DNA of 64,000 nt, taken from assembly GCA_017557665.1 (NCBI GenBank), contig JAFYYI010000066.1:1-64000 (forward strand). The letters are read 5' to 3'. The notes under the pieces are model-generated. The model was not told the DNA's origin, ran no database searches, and was given only the letters and a program-made list of their open reading frames with translations. This document shows, piece by piece, positions 22,705 through 31,855 of the stretch (position 1 is the first letter of the stretch; each line of letters opens with the position of its first letter). Origin of the DNA: Muribaculaceae bacterium (GTDB lineage: Bacteria > Bacteroidota > Bacteroidia > Bacteroidales > Muribaculaceae). The translations under genes were made by a program, and so were the position numbers.

Positions 22705-25700
22705 ATGAAAAGGACATCTCTACTATTCATCTTCGCGCTGGCTGCATTGATGATGACAGCCACGCAATTCTCACAAGAGCAGGCAAAACATGTCGCTGAA
22801 CAGTTTGTGAAACAAAAGGTCGGCAAAAATGCCTCAATCAGGGAAATTAAATCGCTGCCCATCAATCAAGCAAGGTTTTCTGCAGCGAGCAACGACGGCG
22901 AGGTGGCATCCTATGCCGTAAACCTGGACAATAACGATGGCTTTGTGTTGGTCGTTGGTAATGACCAGAGCAACGACATCCTCGGCTATTGCGACCACGG
23001 AACTTTCAATGAGCAGCAGATGCCGTCCAACATGCGTTCGTGGCTTGAAAGTTACATGGCATGCGCCGCGGCCGTTAAGGATGTGAACACCTCTCACGCC
23101 CTTCGCTCGGCACCGGGTGTCCCGACCAAGACCCCCATTGCACCTTTACTTATCTGCCAGTGGAACCAAGATGCTCCCTACAATGACCAGTGTCCGGTGA
23201 TTGACGGCCAGCATTGTGCCACAGGTTGCACCAACACGGCAATTGCACAGGTGATGTTCTATCACAAGTGGCCCGCGGGCACTACAGCCACAATTCCCAG
23301 CTATATCCCCGACAACAGTGGAGGCACCCACTATCCCACGCTCCCGGCCCTTGAGCCCACGACCTTTGACTGGAGCAAGATGTATCCCACCTACAAGAAT
23401 GGCGAAGACGGCACCGAGGTGGCCCGTTTGTTTAAATATCTGGGCACGGCATCACTCACCAATTATGGTAAAGAGAGTGGTGCGACGGGCTATAATGCAC
23501 TGCTGGGCATCATCAAGTATTTTGATTACGATGCCAGTGCAAGTACCGTGTGGCGTCGCCAGCGCTCCTACCAAGAGTGGATCGATATGCTCTATGCCGA
23601 GCTCCAGGCCAAGCGTCCGGTGATGTTCAGCGGCACCTCGCCCGATGGAGCACACTCGTTTGTCGTCGATGGATATGACGAGGAAGATTTCTTCCATGTG
23701 AACTGGGGCTGGGGCGGCTATAGCGACGGCTATTACAGAGTGTTGCTCATGGATCCTAACGAGCAGGGCATCGGTGGCAACCCGAACAACGACAACTACT
23801 CCATGGACCAGGTCGCATTTTTTGGGGTTAAGCCCAATGAGGGTGGGACGGCAACGCCTCCCAGGGTGACGGTGCTGAACAACTGGCTGCTCTGTGATGC
23901 TCAAGGCAATTACACCTATGACACGCAGGGCATGGAAAGCACCAGTCCCTTCTTCGAGAACGAAGGCTATCTTGTCTATGCGATGATGGACTGCCATTCT
24001 TTTAATCCAGTTACAGACGTGTTTGAGCTCGGATGCCGGCTTGTGAAAGATGACGGCAGTGTGACAAGGGATTATCCGTGGGAGGAATCGGTCAATTTCA
24101 TTCCCAATTCCAGATGCGATGACCTTAAAAAGGACATGCACATCAATCCCATTGCCGATCCTGGATTGACCGACGGGGACTACAAGATGTATTTCATCAG
24201 CAAGCTGAGGACCTCCGACACGTGGCTGGTGGATGACGGCAGCGAAAATCATTACATGCTGATTCATCTGGACCACGCCAACAACAAGCTCACTGCCAAG
24301 GCCGTGAACAACGATGCACAACTGAGTGTCGAGCAGGTGAAAGTCATAACCTCGAAGCCCACGGTGGGAACTCCTTGCGAACTGATGGTCACCGTGAAGA
24401 ACGATGGCCCCGTTGCCTATCACGGTGACTTGGGCATCACCCAAGATGATGGATGGCTGGATGCCATCGGCATTGACCTGGAGCCTGGAAAGACCATCGA
24501 CGTGGGCCTCTCGTTCAAGCCCAAGAAAGCCGGTGACATGAAGTACTACGTGCAAGACAACCGAAACTTTGTTCTGTACACTGGAACCTTGTCTGTTGCC
24601 GAAACCAACCAGAGCAGCAACTGCGACCTCACCATCACTCACCGGGTCACCAACGCCGAGGGTACCGAGATTGCCGCTCCCAAGGCAAAACTTGACCTCA
24701 CGGTCACCAACAACAGCGACAAGGATTACTATGGGGCTATCTACATCTACTGCTTCAAGTACAACGGTGAAGAAGGCAATCTGGTGCAAGAATCCTCGCC
24801 CGAGACGATCCCGGCCCACCAGACTGTGGTGCTGCACCGCGAGTCGCCTGAGCTCACCGGAGGCGAAAGCTACCGCTTCTCCACCATGTATATCAGGAAT
24901 GGTACCGAGATAGAACAAGATATTCCCGAGGTTTACTACACGACGGTGCCTTACTACTACACCTACGATGCCGAAGGCAAGGAAAGCACCAAACGCGCAA
25001 CGGCCGTTTTGCAGCCCGACGCATCGGAGTGTGCCATCGACCTGACGGTAGCTCCCGAGGTGACAAGTGTCATCTCCAGCGCCAATCCCAACCTGATCAT
25101 CGTTGCCTCCGAGGACAGCCCCTTCACCGGCGACAACGTCGTCAAGAACGAGCAGGCCCAGAACATCAAACTCATCGACGGGTATCCATTCTACGCTCCG
25201 TGCATCATCAAGGCTCAACACGTCAGCTACACACTGACACCCGAGCGATACTTCGACATCAAGGAGGAAAAGGGATGGACCACCTTGAACCTCCCGTTTG
25301 CCGCGACAAGTTGCCAGGCAACAATCAACGGAGTTGCCACGCCGCTCCGATGGTACACCGACAACACCGATGGCGAACTGATGGTCGTTACCTTTAAGTA
25401 TGAAAACGGCAGCGAGCTGTTCTTTGGCTTTCCCGAAACCACATTGAACGCTAACCATCCCTATCTGCTGGGCGTTCCGTCCACATTGAATGAAAGCACG
25501 TCGCTCGTTAACGCCCCCATCACATTCAGCGCCGACAATGCGGAAGTGACTATCGCCAACTCGGCCATCACGGGACTGGAATATAAGATGAAAGGCACCT
25601 TGACGCCCATAAGGGACGTGAAGGACATTTATGTCCTCAATACCGATGGTTCAGCCTTTGTGCTCGGCACCTACTCGGTGAACCCGTTCCACGCTTTCTG

Positions 25701-25905
25701 TGTGCCAATTGGCTCACAGAATCCCGCCAGCCAGTTGACAATTAAACTCACCTTTGACACAGATACCCCGACAGGTATCAACGGGATTCTTGACAACACG
25801 ACAAACGACCTGCAAGGTCCTTACTACAACCTCAACGGACAGCGTGTGTCGAGGCCTGACAAGGGCATCTACATTGTCAACGGAAAGAAGATTCTATTTA
25901 AGTAA
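22705..25905 (+). CDS. Secreted C10 family (streptopain-like) cysteine peptidase with C-terminal extensions
   Basis: The 1066-residue protein has a signal peptide (about 1-20), a Spi-type propeptide to about 145, and a C10 peptidase domain to about 395. The nucleophile is C175 in ATGCTNTAIAQVMFYH and the histidine is H317 in AHSFVVDGYD, followed by FHVNWGWGG. Residues about 400-1000 are beta-rich, probably Ig-like domains. The tail (YYNLNGQRVSRPDKGIYIVNGKKI) is the short sorting-type C-terminus common on Prevotella/Muribaculaceae exported proteins. Family members are zymogens that process host or bacterial proteins. The catalytic Asn/Trp context is normal, so activity is expected. Confidence 0.88.
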   Translation: MKRTSLLFIFALAALMMTATQFSQEQAKHVAEQFVKQKVGKNASIREIKSLPINQARFSAASNDGEVASYAVNLDNNDGFVLVVGNDQSNDILGYCDHGTFNEQQMPSNMRSWLESYMACAAAVKDVNTSHALRSAPGVPTKTPIAPLLICQWNQDAPYNDQCPVIDGQHCATGCTNTAIAQVMFYHKWPAGTTATIPSYIPDNSGGTHYPTLPALEPTTFDWSKMYPTYKNGEDGTEVARLFKYLGTASLTNYGKESGATGYNALLGIIKYFDYDASASTVWRRQRSYQEWIDMLYAELQAKRPVMFSGTSPDGAHSFVVDGYDEEDFFHVNWGWGGYSDGYYRVLLMDPNEQGIGGNPNNDNYSMDQVAFFGVKPNEGGTATPPRVTVLNNWLLCDAQGNYTYDTQGMESTSPFFENEGYLVYAMMDCHSFNPVTDVFELGCRLVKDDGSVTRDYPWEESVNFIPNSRCDDLKKDMHINPIADPGLTDGDYKMYFISKLRTSDTWLVDDGSENHYMLIHLDHANNKLTAKAVNNDAQLSVEQVKVITSKPTVGTPCELMVTVKNDGPVAYHGDLGITQDDGWLDAIGIDLEPGKTIDVGLSFKPKKAGDMKYYVQDNRNFVLYTGTLSVAETNQSSNCDLTITHRVTNAEGTEIAAPKAKLDLTVTNNSDKDYYGAIYIYCFKYNGEEGNLVQESSPETIPAHQTVVLHRESPELTGGESYRFSTMYIRNGTEIEQDIPEVYYTTVPYYYTYDAEGKESTKRATAVLQPDASECAIDLTVAPEVTSVISSANPNLIIVASEDSPFTGDNVVKNEQAQNIKLIDGYPFYAPCIIKAQHVSYTLTPERYFDIKEEKGWTTLNLPFAATSCQATINGVATPLRWYTDNTDGELMVVTFKYENGSELFFGFPETTLNANHPYLLGVPSTLNESTSLVNAPITFSADNAEVTIANSAITGLEYKMKGTLTPIRDVKDIYVLNTDGSAFVLGTYSVNPFHAFCVPIGSQNPASQLTIKLTFDTDTPTGINGILDNTTNDLQGPYYNLNGQRVSRPDKGIYIVNGKKILFK

Positions 25906-25932
25906 TCGACAGTTATAGCTAAGTGTTTATAA

Positions 25933-25965
25933 GAAATGCGCCGCGATTTATTCGTGGCGCATTTC
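25933..25965 (+). terminator. Terminator of the C10 peptidase gene
   Basis: GAAATGCGCC (25933-25942) pairs with GGCGCATTTC (25956-25965), extended by GCGA/TCGT inside, 28 nt after the stop codon. It is followed by an AT-rich tail without a long T-run. Confidence 0.6.
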
Positions 25966-26056
25966 TCATAAACCCGAATCTGTTGTTATCAGACCAACTG
26001 AAGGCTAAAATCCAATCACTGAAAGACAAACATTTGCATCCATCACACAAATGACA

Positions 26057-26064
26057 TATCTTTG
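26057..26064 (+). promoter_or_regulatory. -7 element of the GH97 gene
   Basis: TATCTTTG, giving a leader of roughly 100 nt before the ATG at 26169. Confidence 0.55.
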
Positions 26065-26168
26065 CACCAATCTATGGAGTGTGAAAAATCTCTGCTGAAA
26101 TGCTGTAAAAGCAAATTCGATTTTAGCGGTTACTACTCGAACTCAAAACTGACAAATATATAAGCACA

Positions 26169-28445
26169 ATGATGAAATCATTCAAAACCATTTTGATAGC
26201 GGCTGTTGTCACCCTGGCGACATGCATTCCGTGTGCAGCCCAGCCTGGAGATGCCATCACCGCGACGAGTCCCGACGGGAAATTGGTCATGAAGTTTGCT
26301 TTGACCGACGGCGTTCCCACCTATTCGCTGGATTTCGACGGTCAGGCGGTCATCCTGCCTTCACACCTGGGTTTCGAACTCAAGGGCGGTCGGCAATTAA
26401 CCCAAGGCTTTGTCTTCAACGGCCAGCAGAGGTCTTCGTTTGACGAGACGTGGGAACCGGTGTGGGGCGAGGAGGCCTCCATCCGCAACCATTACAATGA
26501 GCTGCTGGTGAAACTGCAACAACCACCTGCACGTGATGGAGAAAAACCTGTTGCCATGCACGTGCGCTTCCGCTTGTATGATGACGGAATGGGCTTCCGC
26601 TACGAGTTCCCTATGGAGAATGCATTGACCTATTTCATGATCCAGGAAGAACTGACGCAGGTTGCACTCACGGGCGACCACATCGCCTGGTGGATTCCCG
26701 GCGACTATTCCACCCAGGAATTCAGGCCCACCCGTTCCCGACTGTCGCAGGTGCGGGAACTGACCCCGAAAGCCCGCGTGGGCTGCGGATGGCCAAATAC
26801 TGCTTTCTCTCCCACAGGTGTCCAGACCGCCTTGCAGATGAAGACTGACCAAGGACTCTACATCAACATCCACGAAGCCGCAGTGTTGGACTATCCCACG
26901 ACCAACCTCGACCTGGATGACAAGAATTTTGTGCTGCGCACTTGGCTCACCCCCGATGCCGAGAGCGTGAAAGGCCGCATGCAGGCTCCGTGCAAGACGC
27001 CGTGGCGCTCGATCATGGTTTGCCGCAGTGCCACCGATGTCCTGGCATCACGTCTCATCTTGAACCTCAATGAGCCTTGCGCCATCAAGGACGTGTCTTG
27101 GATCCACCCCACCAAGTACATGGGTGTGTGGTGGGAAATGATCAGCGGCAAGAGCCAGTGGTCCTACACCAATGACTACCCCTCTGTGCAGCTGGGCAAG
27201 ACCGATTATGCCCACTCTACCCCTCATGGCAAGCACGGTGCCAACAACGAGAACGTGCGCCGCTACATTGACTTTGCCGCCGACAACGGCTTTGACGCCC
27301 TCCTCATTGAGGGCTGGAACGAAGGATGGGAGGACTGGTACGGCAAGCAGAAGGATTTCGTCTTCGACTTCATCACTCCCTACCCCGATTTTGACCTGCC
27401 CGCCCTCAACGCTTATGCCCACCAGAAGGGCATCCGCCTCATCATGCACCACGAGAGTTCATCATCGACAGTCAACTACGAGCGCTGGATGGAAAAGGCT
27501 TACAACTTGATGAACCAATATGGCTACGACGCCGTCAAGAGCGGCTACGTGGGCAAGATTATCCCCTATGGCGAGTACCACTACAGCCAGCCGCTCATCA
27601 ACCACTACCACTATGCCATCACCGAGGCTGCCAAACACCACATCATGGTCAACGCCCACGAGGCAGTGCGTCCCACGGGACTGTGCCGCACCTGGCCCAA
27701 CATGATCGGCAACGAGAGCGCTATGGGCAACGAGTTCCGTGCGGGTATCGACCCGGGGCAGACCTCCGTCTATCCCTTCACTCGCCTGCAGGGCGGACCG
27801 ATGGACTTCACACCCGGCATCTTCGAGATGGACCTGGAGAAAGTCAGCGGATGGGCCGACAAGATGCGTCACACCATCTGCAACCAGTTGGGACTCTATG
27901 TCACCTTCTACTCACCGCTGCAAATGGCTGCTGACCTGCCCGAGAACTATGCTCGCTTCATGGATGCCTTCCAGTTTATCAAGGATGTGGCGGTGGATTG
28001 GGACAAAAGCATCTACCTCATGGCCGAACCGGGAGAATATATGGTCACGGCACGCCATCCCAAGCTGTCCACCGTCAACAAAGCTGCTGAGGGTGTCGCC
28101 AAACTGCCCGATGGCAAGAAAGACATGGTGAGCGGTGCCGCCAGGTTCATCTATGCCCTGCCCGACAATGCCACCGCAGCCGACCTCAATGGTGCCAAGG
28201 CTCACGATGTGTGGTACGTGGGCGGCATCAACGGTGAAGACGCACGTGAAGTCTCCTTCAAACTCGATTTTCTGAAACCCGGTGTGAAGTATGAGGCCAC
28301 CATCTATGCCGACGCCAAGGACGCTGACTACGAGACCAACCCGCAGGCCTATACCATCACCCGCAAGAAGGTGACCGCCAAGACCGTCATAAAACTGCGC
28401 ATGGCCCGTTCCGGCGGCTTCGGCATCACCATCCGCGAGCTGTAA
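26169..28445 (+). CDS. Glycoside hydrolase family 97, probable exported alpha-glucosidase
   Basis: The 758-residue protein has a signal peptide (about 1-24), the N-terminal GH97 beta-sandwich (ATSPDGKLVMKFALTDGVPTY), a central TIM barrel and a C-terminal sandwich. In the barrel, YDAVKSGYVGK carries Gly where retaining members have the Asp nucleophile. Together with HEAVRPTG (near 497) and NESAMGNEF (near 515) this fits the inverting alpha-glucoside-hydrolysing subgroup typified by SusB. It probably acts in the periplasm on alpha-glucans. No susC/susD neighbours are present, so it is a stand-alone locus. Confidence 0.88.
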   Translation: MMKSFKTILIAAVVTLATCIPCAAQPGDAITATSPDGKLVMKFALTDGVPTYSLDFDGQAVILPSHLGFELKGGRQLTQGFVFNGQQRSSFDETWEPVWGEEASIRNHYNELLVKLQQPPARDGEKPVAMHVRFRLYDDGMGFRYEFPMENALTYFMIQEELTQVALTGDHIAWWIPGDYSTQEFRPTRSRLSQVRELTPKARVGCGWPNTAFSPTGVQTALQMKTDQGLYINIHEAAVLDYPTTNLDLDDKNFVLRTWLTPDAESVKGRMQAPCKTPWRSIMVCRSATDVLASRLILNLNEPCAIKDVSWIHPTKYMGVWWEMISGKSQWSYTNDYPSVQLGKTDYAHSTPHGKHGANNENVRRYIDFAADNGFDALLIEGWNEGWEDWYGKQKDFVFDFITPYPDFDLPALNAYAHQKGIRLIMHHESSSSTVNYERWMEKAYNLMNQYGYDAVKSGYVGKIIPYGEYHYSQPLINHYHYAITEAAKHHIMVNAHEAVRPTGLCRTWPNMIGNESAMGNEFRAGIDPGQTSVYPFTRLQGGPMDFTPGIFEMDLEKVSGWADKMRHTICNQLGLYVTFYSPLQMAADLPENYARFMDAFQFIKDVAVDWDKSIYLMAEPGEYMVTARHPKLSTVNKAAEGVAKLPDGKKDMVSGAARFIYALPDNATAADLNGAKAHDVWYVGGINGEDAREVSFKLDFLKPGVKYEATIYADAKDADYETNPQAYTITRKKVTAKTVIKLRMARSGGFGITIREL

Positions 28446-28494
28446 CCACCCATTTACGGGAGGAATGCGTTCCCCAGAACAAGCGAAAAAAAGT

Positions 28495-28536
28495 CGAGAC
28501 CGGCACCTCTTCGGTGTCGGTCTCGTTGCTTCTTTT
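28495..28536 (+). terminator. Rho-independent terminator after the GH97 gene
   Basis: CGAGACCGGCACC (28495-28507), loop TCTTC, GGTGTCGGTCTCG (28513-28525), then TTGCTTCTTTTT. This is a strong 13-bp stem with one G-U pair. The genes on either side converge, but only the plus direction has a good T-tract. Confidence 0.75.
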
Positions 28537-28629
28537 TGGAGACTCGCTGTCGGTTTGATGATGCCGTCTTCAGGGCACGGTCAGCCCTGCCAGGTGATCA
28601 CGCCTGATGATAGCGAGTTGAAACTGCCG

Positions 28630-29319
28630 TCAATTGTCTTGGTCGGAGAACACTTCAAAATGCCAGGTACCGTACGTGAAAGTGTCGGGATTATCCGGGA
28701 TATTCTGCGGAGTCGGGAATTCTATCTGATGCCCGGCAAACATATCGACCTGGGGGAATGCCAATATGCCATTGTAGCGGTAAGGCACATTGCCGTCATC
28801 AGGATAACGATAACGGCACACCTCGCCCTTCGTGAGATTATCAACCTCGATAATGCGACCCTTGTCATCGCGAGTGACATTGGCTTGCAATCCCTCTTCT
28901 TCAAAATCCTCGATGATGATTTTTGTCACTCGCCCGTTCTGCTCCTTTTTGACGTTGTAACGAGTGGTTGTGACCGGCGGGTTACCATTAGCATCAGGAT
29001 CACTCCAATAGTCAATAAACACGGTTTCCACATAGGTGGGCAAGCCTTCGGCGTCAAAGAATGCAGTCCACGAATACGCGCCCTCAATCGTTTCGCCCTG
29101 ACCGTAAGAAACGAGATTCCCCGCGAGGTTGAATTCATAGGAACAATAGTCAAAGATCTCGTCGTTATCGGTATACGCGCCAAAAGAGTACTTGACGCCA
29201 TCCTTAAGCCCTAAGACCTTCACGTAGTTTGGTAATTCCACTTGTTGAGCTATGGCTACCGCCGGCAATGAGGTGAGCTGCAATGCTGCTATGGCAACCA
29301 TGATAAATGACCTTTTCAT
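28630..29319 (-). CDS. Secreted protein, paralogue A of a local pair
   Basis: The 229-residue product has a signal peptide (about 1-24) and a mature part strongly similar over its whole length to the protein at 30259. Shared landmarks are QQVELPNYVK, EFIDYW/VFIDYW, DPDA(N/D)GNPPVT, RDDKGRIIEV, RYRYPD and LAFPQVDM. The repeated YxxxGxL and RDDKGRI motifs recall beta-rich repeat proteins of the Rhs/YD type, but I do not recognise a named family. It may be co-transcribed with the SH3 gene at 29425. Its own promoter is not obvious. Confidence 0.7.
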   Translation of the reverse strand: MKRSFIMVAIAALQLTSLPAVAIAQQVELPNYVKVLGLKDGVKYSFGAYTDNDEIFDYCSYEFNLAGNLVSYGQGETIEGAYSWTAFFDAEGLPTYVETVFIDYWSDPDANGNPPVTTTRYNVKKEQNGRVTKIIIEDFEEEGLQANVTRDDKGRIIEVDNLTKGEVCRYRYPDDGNVPYRYNGILAFPQVDMFAGHQIEFPTPQNIPDNPDTFTYGTWHFEVFSDQDN

Positions 29320-29424
29320 AATTCTTTCATAATTATAGTTGGTTATTTTTCGTTATTTTTTGATGCACCAGGTATTTGCCTGGAATAATGGCCATCTTCG
29401 AGCCAAGATTTGTGTTAACCGTGT

Positions 29425-29934
29425 TTAAGAGCAGTTGGTTAATGGGTTGTCACAGAGCCATTCGGCCTCTATCCAGCCGACGATATCGGTGTTGTCCAAC
29501 TTGACCTTCACCCAGTCTCCCGATATGTCCATTGGCCGGAGGATCACTTCCTCGTTAAAGACAGCAACGATGTTGGCATCTTCATCAGGTGCGACACGCA
29601 AATAAATATCCTGGCCGCCATAATTCCTTGTGCCCACAGCAATGACAGAATAATGAATCCAATATTCACCAGTGCTGGAACCCTCAAGCGACGTGTCCTC
29701 GTCATAGTTCGCCGGATTGCTGAACGACTCTATTCTCCACCAGCCATTGCGCGGTGTGATGAGGTCAAAAACGTAGGGTTCATCTGCCGACAGGGACATG
29801 ACCACTTTGCCCTTGGGACTGTCGCGAACATTAGACATATCATCGTTATCCCACAAAAAAGCCGTAAACATGTCTTGGGCACCGGCAACCAGCGCCGTTA
29901 TAAACAATAGGGTAAAAAATAGAACCTTTTTCAT
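29425..29934 (-). CDS. Secreted SH3-domain protein
   Basis: The 169-residue product has a signal peptide (about 1-19). Its two halves each resemble bacterial SH3 domains: NVRDSPKGKVV at about 35-45, and YLRVAPDEDANIVAVFN then GDWVKVKLDNTDIVGWIEAEWL at about 110-160. Such domains bind cell-wall or other peptides in the periplasm. TATATTTG at 29967-29974 (minus) is a good promoter. It lies between the two paralogous genes at 28630 and 30259, so all three probably form one functional group, perhaps a duplicated secreted pair with an SH3 partner. Confidence 0.7.
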   Translation of the reverse strand: MKKVLFFTLLFITALVAGAQDMFTAFLWDNDDMSNVRDSPKGKVVMSLSADEPYVFDLITPRNGWWRIESFSNPANYDEDTSLEGSSTGEYWIHYSVIAVGTRNYGGQDIYLRVAPDEDANIVAVFNEEVILRPMDISGDWVKVKLDNTDIVGWIEAEWLCDNPLTNCS

Positions 29935-29966
29935 TTTACTATAGTTTTAAAGCGTTAATTCATCCA

Positions 29967-29974
29967 CAAATATA
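29967..29974 (-). promoter_or_regulatory. -7 element of the SH3-protein gene
   Basis: TATATTTG on the minus strand, about 33 nt before the ATG at 29934. The remaining part of the 324-nt gap up to 30258 contains a weak hairpin (GGCCAGAG with CTCTGACC near 30151-30179) and no supported gene. Confidence 0.5.
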
Positions 29975-30258
29975 AACACAAATACCATTTCCACCAATAA
30001 TCCGCGAAAAAAATGCTAAAAAAACTGCGAATTCATCACCCATTGATCTCATTTTTGAAGAATTAATCGGCCGTAGAGGAAATTCTATGGCGAATGATGT
30101 GCCGGCACAATCGCGGCATTCCATTTCGCTGTCAGGCACAAAACACAGTAACAAATGTGGCCAGAGGATTGTCTCTGACCGCATTCTATTGTGAATATTT
30201 CCTTCTTAGTATATTATCTTAAATGGTTTATACTTTAAGCCAGAGGTGACTTCTTATC

Positions 30259-30945
30259 TCAATTATCGTGGTAGATCACCTCAAACTCCCATATGCCATA
30301 GGTGAAGGTAGTGGGATTATTCGGTATATTTTGCTGAGACGGGAATTCAATTTGATATCCCTCAACCATATCAACCTGGGGAAATGCCAACGTACCATCG
30401 TAGTGGTATGGGACATTGGTATTATCTGGATAACGGTAACGGAATGTCTCGCCCTTGTGAATTTTCTCAACTTCGATAATGCGGCCTTTGTCATCGCGAG
30501 CGACATTCACTTGTATCTCTCCACCGTTCTCTACTTCAATGAAAAGTTTAACAACTGGCCCGTTCTGCTCTTTTCTGATGTTGTAACGGTTGTTAGTGAC
30601 TGGTGGATTGCCATCAGCATCAGGTTCAGTCCAATAGTCAATAAACTCGGTTTCTAAATGGGTGGGTAAACCATCGGAGTCAAAGTAGGCAACCCGAGAA
30701 TAAGCACCTTCAACCATTTCCGCCTCACTGTAAGAGATGAGATTCCCCGAACTGCCAAACTCAAATGTGCAATAGTCGCAGCTGACACTAAAATCCTCGG
30801 TAAACACGCCAATGCTCTTCACGTTATTCTTTAACCCAAGAGCTTTCACATAATTGGGTAATTCCACTTGTTGGGCTTTAGTTATTGCCGGCAATGAGAT
30901 AAGCAGCAACATTACTATGGCAATTATACGATTCTTTCTTTTCAT
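30259..30945 (-). CDS. Secreted protein, paralogue B of a local pair
   Basis: The 228-residue product has a signal peptide (about 1-24) and is collinear with the protein at 28630: QQVELPNYVKALGLK, EFIDYWTEPDADGNPPVT, RDDKGRIIEV, RYRYPD and LAFPQVDM. Divergence is greatest in the segments after residue 40 and around 135-150. Its promoter is the TAGCG/CGCTA inverted-repeat type (30972-30993), which the 28630 copy lacks, so the two copies may be regulated differently. Function unknown. Confidence 0.7.
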   Translation of the reverse strand: MKRKNRIIAIVMLLLISLPAITKAQQVELPNYVKALGLKNNVKSIGVFTEDFSVSCDYCTFEFGSSGNLISYSEAEMVEGAYSRVAYFDSDGLPTHLETEFIDYWTEPDADGNPPVTNNRYNIRKEQNGPVVKLFIEVENGGEIQVNVARDDKGRIIEVEKIHKGETFRYRYPDNTNVPYHYDGTLAFPQVDMVEGYQIEFPSQQNIPNNPTTFTYGIWEFEVIYHDN

Positions 30946-30971
30946 AATTGATACCTATTAAATCAACATTG

Positions 30972-30993
30972 CAAAGATAGCGTTTTATCGCTA
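30972..30993 (-). promoter_or_regulatory. Promoter with operator-like inverted repeat (third copy)
   Basis: On the minus strand: TTTAGCG, ATAAAA, CGCTATCTTTGCAA. The arms TAGCG/CGCTA (30989-30993 and 30978-30982) again overlap the -7 box TATCTTTG (30972-30979), as at 1459-1482 and 22392-22416. Confidence 0.55.
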
Positions 30994-31115
30994 AATAATT
31001 CATAATTTTTGGGTTTAATCACTATTTAGTGATAACTTATCACAAAAACTTGAGATTTTTGCTTTCAATCGTGAGAAATAATACCATTAAATATTGTTAA
31101 TTCAGTTTTTATTAC

Positions 31116-31257
31116 TATTTTTGCAAAGTCGGTCAGGGCTTTTGCTTATAAAAAAGCAACACTATGTAAGTGGAATCTCTGACAAGGCAGTATTTTTGGC
31201 AAAGGCCGTTGCCATGGTTTTATTCGATTTGTATAACGATAGTGTTGCGCTTTTTTT
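31116..31257 (+). ncRNA. Candidate structured leader RNA or small RNA before the DUF805 gene
   Basis: TATTTTTG (31116-31123) is a promoter-like -7 box. About 30 nt later AAAAAGCAACACTAT (31151-31165) can pair with ATAGTGTTGC (31239-31248) and, across a 2-nt bulge, with TTTTT (31251-31255). The result is a long closing stem around a 70-nt interior with a further hairpin (TGGCAA/TTGCCA, about 31197-31213). The structure ends in seven T residues 5 nt before the ATG of the DUF805 gene. It is either an attenuator-type leader or a free small RNA that stops there. No known family is recognised. Confidence 0.4.
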
Positions 31258-31262
31258 GCCTT

Positions 31263-31634
31263 ATGGAATGGTATGTAAAATGCTTGAAGCAGTATGCCGA
31301 CTTTTCTGGTCGTGCTCGTAGAAAAGAGTACTGGATGTTTACCTTGTTTAATCTTCTCATCGTGATAGTACTTCAGGTTCTTGATGCTCTGATTGGAACA
31401 TTCAGCAATGACTCAAGAATCGGTTTGTTGAGTGGCATTTATACCCTGGGTGTTATGATTCCCGGTCTTGCCGTCAGTGTTCGCCGCCTGCATGACATCG
31501 GCCGCAGCGGATGGTACTATCTGATCGGACTCATCCCTATTGTTGGAGGCATCATCCTGTTGGTATGGTTCTGCAAAGAGGGTGACCGCTTCAGCAATGA
31601 CTGGGGAGAAGACCCCAAGTTGGGCGAACCCTAA
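31263..31634 (+). CDS. DUF805 family membrane protein
   Basis: The 123-residue protein starts MEWYVKCLKQYADFSGRARRKEYW, the usual DUF805 opening, followed by three or four transmembrane helices and the family motif VRRLHDIGRSGWYYL. These are small inner-membrane proteins of unknown function. The start at 31263 is chosen because it matches the family N-terminus. Longer frames would run through the structured leader. It is monocistronic: a terminator-like leader lies just before it and a strong terminator after it. Confidence 0.82.
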   Translation: MEWYVKCLKQYADFSGRARRKEYWMFTLFNLLIVIVLQVLDALIGTFSNDSRIGLLSGIYTLGVMIPGLAVSVRRLHDIGRSGWYYLIGLIPIVGGIILLVWFCKEGDRFSNDWGEDPKLGEP

Positions 31635-31762
31635 AAAGCCTGATTCATATCAATTAATCTTCCCGCTGTGAGTCTTTCATACCGCTGATGTGTCGGGCGA
31701 CCTTGTTGCCCGTGCAACACTATGCGAGAAAGTGCTCGGCTTGCAGCGATTAAGGAATCACA

Positions 31763-31820
31763 AGCGGTTGATTCATGACAGACGCGGAGTCTGGATATTG
31801 AATCAACCGCTGCTTTTTTT
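31763..31820 (+). terminator. Strong nested terminator between the DUF805 and C1 peptidase genes
   Basis: A perfect 13-bp stem AGCGGTTGATTCA (31763-31775) with TGAATCAACCGCT (31799-31811) encloses a second stem CAGAC/GTCTG and is followed by GCTTTTTTT. Upstream at 31714-31724 the string GCAACACTATG repeats that of the DUF805 leader (31156-31166). It lies about 130 nt after the DUF805 stop. Confidence 0.7.
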
Positions 31821-31855
31821 GCTGTGCCAGTCTTTAGAGATACCGTTTTATTTCG

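Noticed and set aside
23452..25458. 668-codon open frame on the minus strand
   Set aside because: It lies entirely inside the C10 peptidase gene, which has a signal peptide, catalytic motifs and a sorting tail. The antisense translation is His/Val/Gly-rich with no domain.
29960..30184. 74-codon open frame on the minus strand in the SH3-paralogue B gap
   Set aside because: No promoter or family, and a Cys/Met/Phe-heavy composition atypical of the window.
31116..31257. 6S RNA
   Set aside because: Size and long-range stem are suggestive, but the open central bubble of 6S RNA is not evident. Left as an unclassified structured leader.
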